DNA of 56,469 bases, from NCBI GenBank assembly GCA_902785705.1, contig CACZZN010000010.1, forward strand, positions 1 through 56,469, in the 5' to 3' direction. Within the stretch, counting starts at the first letter, position 1; each line of letters begins with the position of its first letter. The notes under the pieces are model-generated. The model saw nothing but the letters and a program-made list of their open reading frames with translations, made no database searches and was not told where the DNA came from. This stretch comes from an uncultured Veillonellaceae bacterium (lineage in GTDB: Bacteria > Bacillota > Negativicutes > Selenomonadales > Selenomonadaceae). The position numbers and the translations under genes were made by a program. This document shows positions 1-7,975 of the stretch, in pieces.

Positions 1-50
1 TATTTGTGTTCTTCCTCTGTAAGCTGAATTGACAATGACATTCTGCCCAT
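1..50 (-). CDS. Partial small protein, possible RelB/DUF6290-type antitoxin (N-terminus only)
   Basis: A gene on the minus strand runs off the left edge. Its ATG at position 50 follows a strong GGAGGG ribosome site and an extended -10 promoter. Only about 16 residues are visible (MGRMSLSIQLTEEEHK). A short beta-strand-like stretch followed by TEEE is how ribbon-helix-helix antitoxins of the RelB/DUF6290 kind usually begin, so an antitoxin is a guess from the start alone. Being a gene start is well supported; the family is not. Confidence 0.45.
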   Translation of the reverse strand, partial: MGRMSLSIQLTEEEHK

Positions 51-77
51 GATTTCCCTCCGTCTATGTATGAACTC

Positions 78-105
78 ATTATATCATAAACGAAGAAAAC
101 GTAAA
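78..105 (-). promoter_or_regulatory. Extended -10 promoter for the left-edge gene
   Basis: On the minus strand a TATAAT (78-83) is preceded by TGA, giving an extended -10. A weak -35, TTTACG (100-105), lies 16 nt upstream. It points at the ATG at position 50. Confidence 0.55.
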
Positions 106-124
106 GTTATTTAAAATCGTTTAT

Positions 125-260
125 ACTAGAGGACGCGGGCATAGCGCCATGCGTTGAGTGCGGCGCTGCGTCCGCGAAAAACTTACCACAATTTTTTCAA
201 AGTAATTGATGCGGCAATATCGCGGTCGTGACTGCCCTTCTGGAATTTTGCATCGCCGCC
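125..260. repeat. 136-bp direct repeat, copy 1
   Basis: This copy matches 3864-3999 with about three mismatches. It contains the last codons and stop of the autotransporter gene plus about 57 bp beyond the stop. The part beyond the stop can fold (GGACGC with GCGTCC, AGCGCC with GGCGCT) but has no clear T tract on the minus strand, so it is not called a terminator. Confidence 0.9.
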
Positions 261-3200
261 TAATTGCCATCCGTCGGTGGAACTTATGTTGCCAAATAAA
301 CGAAGAATAAAATGGGTTTTGTCTTGACTACCGCGCAGAGTGTAACGGTTGGAACTGTCGCCTATAAAGTTATAGGATAAATCGGGGTCTGCGCCGCTAA
401 AGGCGTGTTTTATGCCGATACGCGCGCCGTAGTTGCCCATTTTCGCCACACGCTTAAACTCCATTCCAAGCTGACCCGCAAAATATGTGTTTTTAAGGCT
501 GTCCGTCTTATGACCGTAAACGCCCATACCGCTCTCCGTATAGCCGCCTTGAGTTAGGTGGGAAAGTTGCAGATTGATATATGGGCTGACTTTCCAAAGT
601 TTTTGGTTGTTGTGGAGTTCTTGTTTATATTCGCCGCCAAGTTCGTAAATATGCCCGCCGCTCTTCGCTTCGCTGTTAAGTCCAAGGGTTGAAATGCCGC
701 GATGATATTTATTTCTCAGCCAACCGACATTTGCGTAAATATACGCGTCAGTCGCCCCTCTTTTATATAGCGCATACACTCCCGCACGGGTGTCGTAGAT
801 GTTGCCGCCCGCATTTTGCGCGCCAAGGTTCATTGAATTGTACGAAACAAATCCGCCTAATCTCCAGTCTTTGCCTATAGCTTTGTCATAACCGCCGGAA
901 ATCGCGCTCGCGTGATAATTTGCGCCGCTTTTCGTTTCGCCCCAATTTTTGTCGAAATTCACCCATACATCGCTGTTGATAGTGGGGTCTATGTTCCTCT
1001 TTTCATAAGCCGTGGTAAGGCGTTCGCCGATAATATTATTTACCGCGCTGTTTTGCTGAGTTACCGCCGCCATATCCGCCGCCACAGAGTTTCCTATGTC
1101 GGAGAGAGCCGATTTTGCGTTCGTCGCGTTTAAATTGTAGAGAGGTCGCATTTCGTCAAGTCCCGCCGTATCGCCTGCTGACTGCATATTTTTACGCATA
1201 TTGTTCATCGCGTTATACGTTTGGGATTGATTATCCGTCATATCTCCTAAATTGTTGGCTTCGGTTGCTATAACCGTAAGATTATTTTCATCGGTCTTTC
1301 TGACTTCGGTATTCATCATACCAAAATTTTGGGTAGAATTTTGAATATCTCCCGTAATTCCCTTTGTAGCTGTTACGACCGCTTTTTGTTCCTCCGGCAA
1401 GAAATTGACCGCTTGAACTTCGCTTCCTTCAACATTAGCCGAACCTTGAACCGCGATATTTCCCTTTTCGCCGCCTCCGATCGCTACAAGAGTTCCGTCA
1501 GAGATAAGTTTGGCGTTGTTATCGCCGTTCCCCTTAATAGTCAAAACGGAATTTTTATCCGTCGCGCCGATCGTTCCGTGATTTATAAACTGCCCCGTGG
1601 TATCGTCCGAAAAACCTTCGGCAATTTTGCCCGTCATATCATTTAAGGTGTAACTGCCGCCGAAAACAGCCGCGTCTTTCGCTACGGTCGCGTTTACCAT
1701 ATTCGCTTCGCCGGTGTAAACGAAAGTTCCGTTCTTTACGTTTAACTTCGTATTTTCCGCGCCATTGATATTTCCGTCGTAAGCCATATTTGCGTTGACG
1801 TTTATATTGGTCACGAGGTTGGGAACGTATTTTTTATAGGGGATAAGTTTGCCGTCGTATTGCAGCATAAGTCCGCCGGTATATATTGTGTTGCCGTTCT
1901 TGAGCTTTTCCTCCTTAGCGGTTTCAGAATCCGATATGCCCACGTCGGCGGAAAAATTCTTCCAGTTGTTCGTAATATCACCTTTAAGTTTTGCCCCCTC
2001 GTTTAGATTTATGTTGTCAACGAAAGACTCTTCGCCTATATGTATCGCGCTATCCGTCGCCTCAATGGAGCCGTTTACGTTAATGGTCGCCATTTTGTCG
2101 TCAAGGTCGCCGTTTTGAAGGTCGGAGAAGCTGAAATCATCCGAGCGTCCGTCCATATCGTTTAAGCCCACGTTATAATATTTCGTAATTTTTCCCTTTT
2201 CAATATTGCGCTTATAACGCATAAAAGAGCCGCGATATTCGGTCGTCGCGCCCATCATATTTGTTCCGAACTCCGCCCAAACGCCAACGCCGCCTTCGCC
2301 GTTCGCGGTTACTGTTCCGTCGATATTCAGCGTATGATTTTTGCCGTAAGCCGCGAAAACGCCTGTTCCGTATTTTCCGTCGCTGTGGACTTCCGTACCC
2401 TTAGCCACCGTTACGGTATTGTTCACGCCGTCCACGCGAACGCCCACCGCCGCATTTCCTTTGGTGTAGATATTTCCCGCCTGCGTGATGTTATTGTTAG
2501 AGCCGTAAACGTGAAGCCCCACGCCGTAAGTTGCGGTATTGTAGCCGTCGACGTACGCCGTGCCGTCGGAATTTCTCGCTGAATATCCTTGCGTATTGGT
2601 GAGCGTTTGCCCATTGTTATAGATAGAGCGTCCGTAGAAGTTTTTGCGGTCTATTTTATAACCGATGTCCTGCATAAGAGCGAGTTCGGCTTCCATAAAG
2701 GTATTGTAACTGCGATATTTCTGATGGCTCATCATGCTGCGTTCAAGGTCTATGTGTGAAAAATCCGGATTTCCCTCCCAAGTGTTTATGGGAAGTCCCG
2801 AAATTTGATTTCCGTAAGCGTCGGTAAAAGTCTTGCCGTCAAGGGCTTCCGTTACGTTATCGCCGCGAAAACTCAAATACGTTTTGCCGTTTCGCCCCGT
2901 AAACGCGTCTATATTTTCGACTATAAAAGCGTTTCCTTCAACTTCCTTAATTACTTCGGCAGAGCCGCTTTTCATAATCTGTTCGTAAGTTTGTGGAGTC
3001 ATAATCCAAAGATTAGCCTTATCGACGCGCCTTCCCAGTTGGTCGTAAAGATGCGCGCCGAAAGTATTGGGGTTTAAGGCGTCGTCCGTAAACTTATATA
3101 AAGTATAACCCCCAAGATTATGTTTTGTTTCATCAGCAGCTTCTATTCCCAAACTATGACCTATCTCGTGAAACATAACGGGGATAATGTCAATTCCCTT

Positions 3201-3794
3201 CATATCCTGCGCTACGGGCAAAAGGTCGGAATTAGCGACAAATCCGTATCTGCCGTCGCCTTGATCCACACCGATATTCTGCCCGATAATTATACCGCCG
3301 AAGCCTCTTGCGGCTGAATTTTTTTCAGAGCCGTCCCTAAGGGAATCTATCGTGTCTATCCATTCAACATCCGCGCCGTTTTGAATAGCGTTGTGCAGGA
3401 AATTCGGATTTCTCGTCTTAACTCCGTAAGTTTTGGATTCTGAATACGCGCTGGCGTTTACCACATCGTTTGTGCCGACGAAAAATTGAACGGGCTTTTT
3501 GTTTTTCGCTCCCGGCGCTAAAATCTCCGCCCATTGTCTGAACGCTTCGTTAAGCCCGCCTTTTATATCGTCTTTAAGCGTATAGACAAGGGGATTTCCG
3601 TCAAATTCTTTAAAATAAGTTTTCGCAAGTTCGTTCCCCGAATCTTCCGCGCCGTAGTAATAAATTTCAAAAATATTATTTCCGTTAAATCCGACGTCGC
3701 TTGTAGTCATAGCGTCCGCAGCGGAAAAATTGACGCTTACCGCAAGATATAGAGCGACTGCAAGCGAAAGTTTGCTTTTGTTTGGTTTTTTCAT
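183..3794 (-). CDS. Autotransporter with N-terminal zinc-protease-like domain and beta-helix passenger
   Basis: A 1203-residue type V secretion protein. Residues 1-28 form a signal peptide (KK-rich, hydrophobic, ending SAADA). Residues about 30-380 resemble a metallopeptidase, with HEIGHSLG at 209-216. The two His and the Glu fit a zinc site, but the third metzincin His (HExxHxxGxxH) is absent, so activity is uncertain. Residues about 380-900 carry Gly/Asn/Val-rich strands typical of a beta-helix passenger. The last 260 or so residues form an outer-membrane beta-barrel, ending in TLKKLW. The start follows AGGAG at 7 nt. Codons are AT-richer than in the neighbours, and the gene sits between direct repeats, which suggests horizontal acquisition. 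Likely role: surface protease or adhesin. Confidence 0.85.
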   Translation of the reverse strand: MKKPNKSKLSLAVALYLAVSVNFSAADAMTTSDVGFNGNNIFEIYYYGAEDSGNELAKTYFKEFDGNPLVYTLKDDIKGGLNEAFRQWAEILAPGAKNKKPVQFFVGTNDVVNASAYSESKTYGVKTRNPNFLHNAIQNGADVEWIDTIDSLRDGSEKNSAARGFGGIIIGQNIGVDQGDGRYGFVANSDLLPVAQDMKGIDIIPVMFHEIGHSLGIEAADETKHNLGGYTLYKFTDDALNPNTFGAHLYDQLGRRVDKANLWIMTPQTYEQIMKSGSAEVIKEVEGNAFIVENIDAFTGRNGKTYLSFRGDNVTEALDGKTFTDAYGNQISGLPINTWEGNPDFSHIDLERSMMSHQKYRSYNTFMEAELALMQDIGYKIDRKNFYGRSIYNNGQTLTNTQGYSARNSDGTAYVDGYNTATYGVGLHVYGSNNNITQAGNIYTKGNAAVGVRVDGVNNTVTVAKGTEVHSDGKYGTGVFAAYGKNHTLNIDGTVTANGEGGVGVWAEFGTNMMGATTEYRGSFMRYKRNIEKGKITKYYNVGLNDMDGRSDDFSFSDLQNGDLDDKMATINVNGSIEATDSAIHIGEESFVDNINLNEGAKLKGDITNNWKNFSADVGISDSETAKEEKLKNGNTIYTGGLMLQYDGKLIPYKKYVPNLVTNINVNANMAYDGNINGAENTKLNVKNGTFVYTGEANMVNATVAKDAAVFGGSYTLNDMTGKIAEGFSDDTTGQFINHGTIGATDKNSVLTIKGNGDNNAKLISDGTLVAIGGGEKGNIAVQGSANVEGSEVQAVNFLPEEQKAVVTATKGITGDIQNSTQNFGMMNTEVRKTDENNLTVIATEANNLGDMTDNQSQTYNAMNNMRKNMQSAGDTAGLDEMRPLYNLNATNAKSALSDIGNSVAADMAAVTQQNSAVNNIIGERLTTAYEKRNIDPTINSDVWVNFDKNWGETKSGANYHASAISGGYDKAIGKDWRLGGFVSYNSMNLGAQNAGGNIYDTRAGVYALYKRGATDAYIYANVGWLRNKYHRGISTLGLNSEAKSGGHIYELGGEYKQELHNNQKLWKVSPYINLQLSHLTQGGYTESGMGVYGHKTDSLKNTYFAGQLGMEFKRVAKMGNYGARIGIKHAFSGADPDLSYNFIGDSSNRYTLRGSQDKTHFILRLFGNISSTDGWQLGGDAKFQKGSHDRDIAASITLKKLW

Positions 3795-3863
3795 ATCAAA
3801 ACTCCTTACGCCTTTTTATACATCTTCGACTATTGTACTGCGCTCCAAGGTTATTTTTACAAA

Positions 3864-3999
3864 ACTAGGGGACGCGGGCATAGCGCCATGCGTTGAGCGC
3901 AGCGCTGCGTCCGCGAAAAACTTACCACAATTTTTTCAAAGTAATTGATGCGGCAATATCGCGGTCGTGACTGCCCTTCTGGAATTTTGCATCGCCGCC
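3864..3999. repeat. 136-bp direct repeat, copy 2
   Basis: The second copy lies upstream of the autotransporter start and in the same orientation as copy 1 (125-260). It carries the same final 25 or so barrel codons, the same stop and the same downstream sequence. It marks the end of a second, now broken, autotransporter gene. Confidence 0.9.
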
Positions 4000-4070
4000 G
4001 ATTTCCGCGATATGCCCGCCGTATTTGTTTTCCGTTGAAAGCCCTAATGCGGAGATACTTCTGCGATTAA
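3922..4070 (-). pseudogene. 3' remnant of a second autotransporter (beta-barrel end, internally deleted)
   Basis: The minus-strand translation reads NRRSISALGLSTENKYGGHI and then AEIGG, joined directly to the final GGDAKFQKGS...LKKLW segment. The first part aligns with the stretch around RGISTLGLNSEAKSGGHIYE in the intact gene at 183-3794. The second is identical to that gene's last 25 residues. More than 100 barrel residues are missing between them, and the join falls at a shared GG, so a recombination deletion between similar short motifs is likely. There is no start codon or passenger. Confidence 0.75.
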
Positions 4071-4071
4071 C

Positions 4072-4273
4072 GAGAATATATGACTCATCTGAGCTTATCT
4101 CTTCCGTTTTTTTTAAAGGCTTCTCGCTCTTCTTCTAAGCCTTTCTTGGTTTTGGATGGGAATGTCTAAGAGAAAATCCAAGCGAGTGAAACATGCGCTG
4201 ACATTGTCGAACACAAAGAAAGACCCCATATTCTCTGGATATGTAAGCAGACGCACGATTATTTTTGTCGTTT
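4072..4273 (-). mobile_element. IS630-like transposase remnant (frameshifted)
   Basis: The minus strand encodes RASAYISREYGVFLCVRQCQ and then RMFHSLGFSLRHSHPKPRK, the winged-helix region found before the catalytic domain of IS630-type transposases. The reading then needs a frame change (GLEEEREAFKK in one frame, KTEEISSDESYILV in another) and runs straight into the autotransporter remnant. No catalytic domain or terminal repeat is visible. The family call rests on recalled motif similarity. Confidence 0.5.
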
Positions 4274-4283
4274 ACTAATAGGT

Positions 4284-4673
4284 TCAGTCGCTCACCAGAT
4301 AAGCCTCCATCTGTTCCAGCAGATCATAGAAATTCGCTTCGATGCTCTCCATGATATCATTGGTCAATTCTTCCACATGAATCCCCACGGTGACCACCGC
4401 GTTGCACTTTCCTGTCGCCGCAAGGCGAAGCGCCGCTTCCCTGGCAAACAGGTCATCCTTGTGTCCGGAAAAGCAGATGACAGATGCCGTTGCCGCCATC
4501 GTTCCGTCATTCCTGAGACTCAGCCGCGGCTCACCGGTCGCCACAGCGCCCACATGCGGAACAGCGCCACCTCCCACCGAGACCACAATATCATTTCCCT
4601 GTGATATCAAGATTGCCTCTAACTGATAGGGAGCATTCCCGGATGAAAAGTTGTGCGTGATCAACTTGCCCAT
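4284..4673 (-). CDS. LpdD-like domain protein (prenylated-flavin chaperone family)
   Basis: About 129 residues. The motif SVGGGAVPHVGAVATGEP near residues 25-42 matches the LpdD-like family, whose namesake is the small protein needed with UbiD-type gallate decarboxylase. No ubiD or ubiX homologue is visible here, so its partner is unknown. The start is the ATG at 4673, seven bases after AGGAGGT, rather than a longer frame that reads through this ribosome site. It follows the 237-residue unknown gene by 55 bp and is probably its cotranscribed partner. Family moderately sure, function unknown. Confidence 0.65.
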   Translation of the reverse strand: MGKLITHNFSSGNAPYQLEAILISQGNDIVVSVGGGAVPHVGAVATGEPRLSLRNDGTMAATASVICFSGHKDDLFAREAALRLAATGKCNAVVTVGIHVEELTNDIMESIEANFYDLLEQMEAYLVSD

Positions 4674-4728
4674 AAACCATACCTCCTGAATAGAAAACTG
4701 AAGCCGCGAGCCGGTAGGGCCCACGGCT

Positions 4729-5442
4729 TTATTTCAAAATCTGCAGCAGCGATTCCTTGACATCATCCGGCACATGCAGCCCCGTATCGATCTCGATGCC
4801 GCCCTTCTTGGGCTTTGCTCCCTCGATGTGAAGCATGTCCGCCAAACTGTGTCCGCGAAATTCCGTCTTTGCAAAATCCGTGGCAGCCAAAGCCTTGGAA
4901 AGATCCACCCGGATGGTGTTTCCGCTGATCTTGGTCGGGATCTCGTCCGAAAAACTGAGATTTCCCATAAGTTTCTGCGTCATGGAAAGCGAAAGGCGGG
5001 AAAAGAGCCAGGAACCAAGGCCATGCTCCGGCAGACTGCGCTCGCGCACCTTATAGGTCACATACGTCTGTCCCCCATCGTGCACAAATTCCTCAATGGT
5101 GCCGGAAAGTTTGATCTTCCCCATGTTCTTCGTATCCGCGAGAATCTCCAGCCGTTCCTTTGCCGTCGAGGTCACCAGGACGCTCGTCACATTGCTGTCC
5201 TCCCGGATATTCTTGGCAATGATGTCATTCATCACGTCATCAGAGACAAACACCTTGCCTTCGATGATCTCCTTGAGCGTCTCACGAGACCATGTATTTC
5301 TCAGAACGGTAATGACCGGCCCATAATCCTTGACTTTTTCCTTGACCGTTTCCTTCAGCTTTCCCCAATCAATCCCTGCAAGCACATCCTGAATGGACGA
5401 ATTGGAGTAAGCCTGCGTGTCCATGTCCATCACAATCGCCAA
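4729..5442 (-). CDS. Conserved-looking protein of unknown function (237 aa)
   Basis: I do not recognise this family. The protein is soluble, with no signal peptide or membrane helix. The N-terminal third is helical and charged (KLKETVKEKVKDYGP). The C-terminal part (about 100-237) alternates strands and ends with GNTIRVDLSKAL and KPKKGGIEIDTGL, a strand-rich pattern loosely like lipid-binding TULIP/DUF2140-type domains; that resemblance is weak. The start appears to be TTG at 5442, preceded by AGGTGA about 7 nt upstream. It sits between the 178-residue acidic protein and the LpdD-like gene, all on one strand. Confidence 0.6.
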   Translation of the reverse strand: MAIVMDMDTQAYSNSSIQDVLAGIDWGKLKETVKEKVKDYGPVITVLRNTWSRETLKEIIEGKVFVSDDVMNDIIAKNIREDSNVTSVLVTSTAKERLEILADTKNMGKIKLSGTIEEFVHDGGQTYVTYKVRERSLPEHGLGSWLFSRLSLSMTQKLMGNLSFSDEIPTKISGNTIRVDLSKALAATDFAKTEFRGHSLADMLHIEGAKPKKGGIEIDTGLHVPDDVKESLLQILK

Positions 5443-5499
5443 ATTCCTGTCACCTCATCCACATTGGTCTTTCCCGCTGCCCCTCATCATCTGCGTCAA

Positions 5500-6036
5500 T
5501 CACTGTGTCCTTCGCCAGCGAAGGAAGGCAATATACTCCTCCAGCAGTGCCAGTTCCTCATCGTTCATGTCACTGATGTCAATGGAACCGCCGGCCTGCT
5601 CGTCAAAGCCTTCGTCCTCCTCGTATTCCGCGCCGTCTTCTGTCGATTCGTCTTCCATTGAGTCCTCGGCATCTTCCCCTGCCCCTGCGGCAGGTTCCTC
5701 CTCGGTCTGCTGTTCCATGTCCTCCGCCGGCTCTTCCCGGGCAGCCGGTTCCCCGTCATCTGCCGCAGTTCCCGGCTTCGGCAGATCCTTCAGGATCTCC
5801 TGCATGATCTCAGCCGTGGAACGTATCTTCTCCGCCGGCGGTGTGGTCACCGCAGATGTCACAAGCTCCAAGCGTGTCTCATCATAACAGCAGAATCCAT
5901 TGCTTGCCGTCACCAGAAAGTACGCATACCGATCCTTGATTGGCATTTCCTTTCGTACTGTTGCTTCAAATGGATCAGCAGGCGGCTCCGGAGAAACCCT
6001 CACAACGTCTCCCTTGTGAAACTTAGGCTCCGCCAT
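5500..6036 (-). CDS. Unknown protein with a beta N-terminus and a very acidic tail
   Basis: A 178-residue protein with two parts. Residues 1-60 (KGDVVRVSPEPPADPFEATV, then DRYAYFLVTAS) look like a small SH3/KOW-like barrel. Residues about 90-155 are almost entirely Glu, Asp, Ala, Gly and Pro and are probably disordered. The end (NDEELALLEEYIAFLRWRRTQ) is a short helix. No enzyme motif is seen. The ATG at 6036 has GAAGGAG nine bases upstream. It is the first gene of the three-gene run 6036-4284. Function unknown; an interaction or scaffold role would suit the layout. Confidence 0.6.
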   Translation of the reverse strand: MAEPKFHKGDVVRVSPEPPADPFEATVRKEMPIKDRYAYFLVTASNGFCCYDETRLELVTSAVTTPPAEKIRSTAEIMQEILKDLPKPGTAADDGEPAAREEPAEDMEQQTEEEPAAGAGEDAEDSMEDESTEDGAEYEEDEGFDEQAGGSIDISDMNDEELALLEEYIAFLRWRRTQ

Positions 6037-6160
6037 TGCTTTCCCACTCCTTCCTCTGCTATACCGTATTCCTGTGTATATTCGCCAAACACATGAATTC
6101 TTCCTCTGTTTTTTTTCAAATTTCTTGCAGATTTTTTCAATCAGAGAGACGTATCCTTCA

Positions 6161-6284
6161 TTTAAGGAAACACTGATTAATTCCCTTTTGCCCTTGCCGA
6201 GTCTTTTCCTGTCATGCTGCGTCAGATGCCGTTCGACGTAGCTCTGCTACGACTTCACGCTCATTTAATCAGCGTTTCCTTAAA
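6161..6284. repeat. Family A MITE-like element, copy 1
   Basis: A 124-bp element bounded by 20-bp inverted repeats that differ at one base: TTTAAGGAAACACTGATTAA at the left and its near complement ending CCTTAAA at the right. The interior shares about 80 bp with the copy at 52021-52158 in inverse orientation. It has no coding capacity and lies in the gap between the zinc-ribbon gene and the acidic-protein gene. Confidence 0.85.
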
Positions 6285-6303
6285 ACTCTGCTAAAGATAG
6301 GTA

Positions 6304-6729
6304 TCAGATGGACTGGAAGAATCCCATCACCAACCAGACCACAATCCCGATTCCCACAATCATCAGGATGACCGGCAAAGCCACAAAGAACAGGATCGCA
6401 GCGACAGCGGCAATCACAAGCCCCACCAGAATCCGCGACATCCAGCGATGATTCAGAAGCCGTTCCATCCAGCTGCCATGATGGCCTAATTGGATTCCAC
6501 GGACATAGATGCGGGAGTTTCCTGCATGATAATGATAGGAGCGTCCCTGTGCGTTCCCATAGGAATCCTGCCCCTGCTCTGCGTTCCCCTGTTCATCCAC
6601 CGTGACCCCATCGTAGTCGGCCTGCTCTGCCCGCGTCATTTCCCGCACTTCCGGGACCTGAGCCTCAAATCCGCAGGAACTGCAATGCAGGGATTCCCCC
6701 ATCTCATTTCCACACTGCTGGCATTTCAT
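6304..6729 (-). CDS. Zinc-ribbon membrane protein
   Basis: A 141-residue protein. The N-terminus has two CxxC knuckles (CQQCGNEMGESLHCSSCG), a rubredoxin-like zinc ribbon. The middle is polar and Gln/Asn/Gly-rich. The last 45 residues form one or two membrane helices (LVGLVIAAVAAILFFVALPV and a following IVGIGIVVWLVMGFF). The ATG at 6729 follows GGGAGG. The ribbon should face the cytoplasm by analogy with other zinc-ribbon membrane proteins. Function unknown; a separate transcript from 6036-4284 is likely because a family A element lies between. Confidence 0.65.
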   Translation of the reverse strand: MKCQQCGNEMGESLHCSSCGFEAQVPEVREMTRAEQADYDGVTVDEQGNAEQGQDSYGNAQGRSYHYHAGNSRIYVRGIQLGHHGSWMERLLNHRWMSRILVGLVIAAVAAILFFVALPVILMIVGIGIVVWLVMGFFQSI

Positions 6730-6839
6730 ATCCTGTCCTCCCCCGAATAAGCACTACTCTGCCCGATGCCCCTGATAAAGAGCATCCTCACAAAGTTTTC
6801 TTCAGCCACACAAACGATAAATCTCACCATCTCAACGAT

Positions 6840-7292
6840 TCAATCCAGCACCATGGCAATCTCGTCACAGTTAGGAAATTTCGGGCAGTCGATGCATTCC
6901 TTCCATATCTTGTGCGGCAGTTGATCCTTGCTGATCGTGCGAAATCCCAACGTCTGGAAAAAGCCCGGCTTATAGGTAAGCGTAATGAACTGCTTCACCC
7001 CGATCGCGCGGCCTTCCTCCAACAGGCGCTTCACGATCTCCGCGCCGATCCCCTGCCTTGTGTACTCCGGCGAAACTGCCATCGTGCGCACCTCGGCAAG
7101 CTCATTCCAAATCACATGCAGTCCGCCGACCCCAACCACCTGACCCCCATCATCCACGGCGATCACCATATCGCGAATCGTCTCGTAAAGCATATTGCGG
7201 GATCGCGCCAGCATCACGCCATCATTTGCATAGCCGTTCACCAACTGGAAAATAGCTTCTATGTCATCAAATGTCGGTTTCCGATAAATCAT
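6840..7292 (-). CDS. ArgA-like GNAT N-acetyltransferase
   Basis: A 150-residue single-domain GNAT protein. The acetyl-CoA loop is visible at EYTRQGIGAEIV (about residues 75-86). The C-terminus KIWKECIDCPKFPNCDEIAM is the cysteine-containing tail of the short ArgA-like (N-acetylglutamate synthase-type) acetyltransferases of Firmicutes. It may acetylate glutamate for arginine synthesis, although no other arg gene is present. Its ATG overlaps the stop of the endonuclease III gene by four bases, so the two are translationally coupled. Confidence 0.7.
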   Translation of the reverse strand: MIYRKPTFDDIEAIFQLVNGYANDGVMLARSRNMLYETIRDMVIAVDDGGQVVGVGGLHVIWNELAEVRTMAVSPEYTRQGIGAEIVKRLLEEGRAIGVKQFITLTYKPGFFQTLGFRTISKDQLPHKIWKECIDCPKFPNCDEIAMVLD

Positions 7293-7930
7293 AGCCCGGC
7301 ACCTCCCCTACTGGGACACACCTCTGCCAGCGGACATGTCTCGCAAAGCGGTTTCCTCGATTTGCAGATACGCCGTCCATGCCAAATCAGCCAATGATGC
7401 GCATCCGACCACTTCTCCCTGGGAATCGCCTTTTGCAGTCCCCGCTCGACCTCCAGAGGCGTCTCCCCCACTGCGAGCTTCAGCCGGTTCGCAATGCGGA
7501 ACACATGCGTATCCACCGCAATGGCAGGATAGTGGAACGCTACGCTCATGACCACATTCGCGGTCTTGCGCCCCACCCCCGGCAGCTTCAGGAGAGCCTC
7601 ATAATCATTCGGCACCTCGCCGCCATATTGTTCGCAAAGCGCCTGACAAGTCGCCAAGATGTTCTTCGCCTTATTGTGGAAAAAACCGCAGTCATGGATC
7701 TCCTGCTCCAGCTGTTCCAACCCCAAGCCCAGAATCGCCTCCGGCGTATTTGCCTTCGCGAACAGCCGCTTCGTCACGATATTCACACGCTTATCCGTGC
7801 ACTGAGCGGAAAGGATGACCGCCACCAAAAGCTCAAACGGATTCCCGAACACCAATTCCGGCTTCGCCCCCCGGTAGGTCTCCTCCAAAATCGCAAGCTG
7901 CGCTTCCTTAATTTTCTTCGTAACTCTCAT
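7289..7930 (-). CDS. nth: Endonuclease III (base-excision DNA glycosylase/AP lyase)
   Basis: About 213 residues. It removes oxidised pyrimidines and cuts the abasic strand. The helix-hairpin-helix is LPGVGRKTANVV with the catalytic Lys in GRKTA, the catalytic Asp is in AVDTHVFR, and the C-terminal 4Fe-4S ligands follow C-x6-C-x2-C-x5-C (CKSRKPLCETCPLAEVC). The start is placed at MRVTKKI (7930), which has GGAG just upstream; the longer frame has no ribosome site. It is followed by the GNAT gene with a four-base overlap. Confidence 0.95.
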   Translation of the reverse strand: MRVTKKIKEAQLAILEETYRGAKPELVFGNPFELLVAVILSAQCTDKRVNIVTKRLFAKANTPEAILGLGLEQLEQEIHDCGFFHNKAKNILATCQALCEQYGGEVPNDYEALLKLPGVGRKTANVVMSVAFHYPAIAVDTHVFRIANRLKLAVGETPLEVERGLQKAIPREKWSDAHHWLIWHGRRICKSRKPLCETCPLAEVCPSRGGAGL

Positions 7931-7975
7931 AAACGCTCCAACCGTCGTGTACCATAAACTCACACATTAGTCATT

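Noticed and set aside
125..182. Intrinsic terminator after the autotransporter gene
   Set aside because: The hairpin is imperfect and there is no T tract on the minus strand next to it; kept as part of the repeat.
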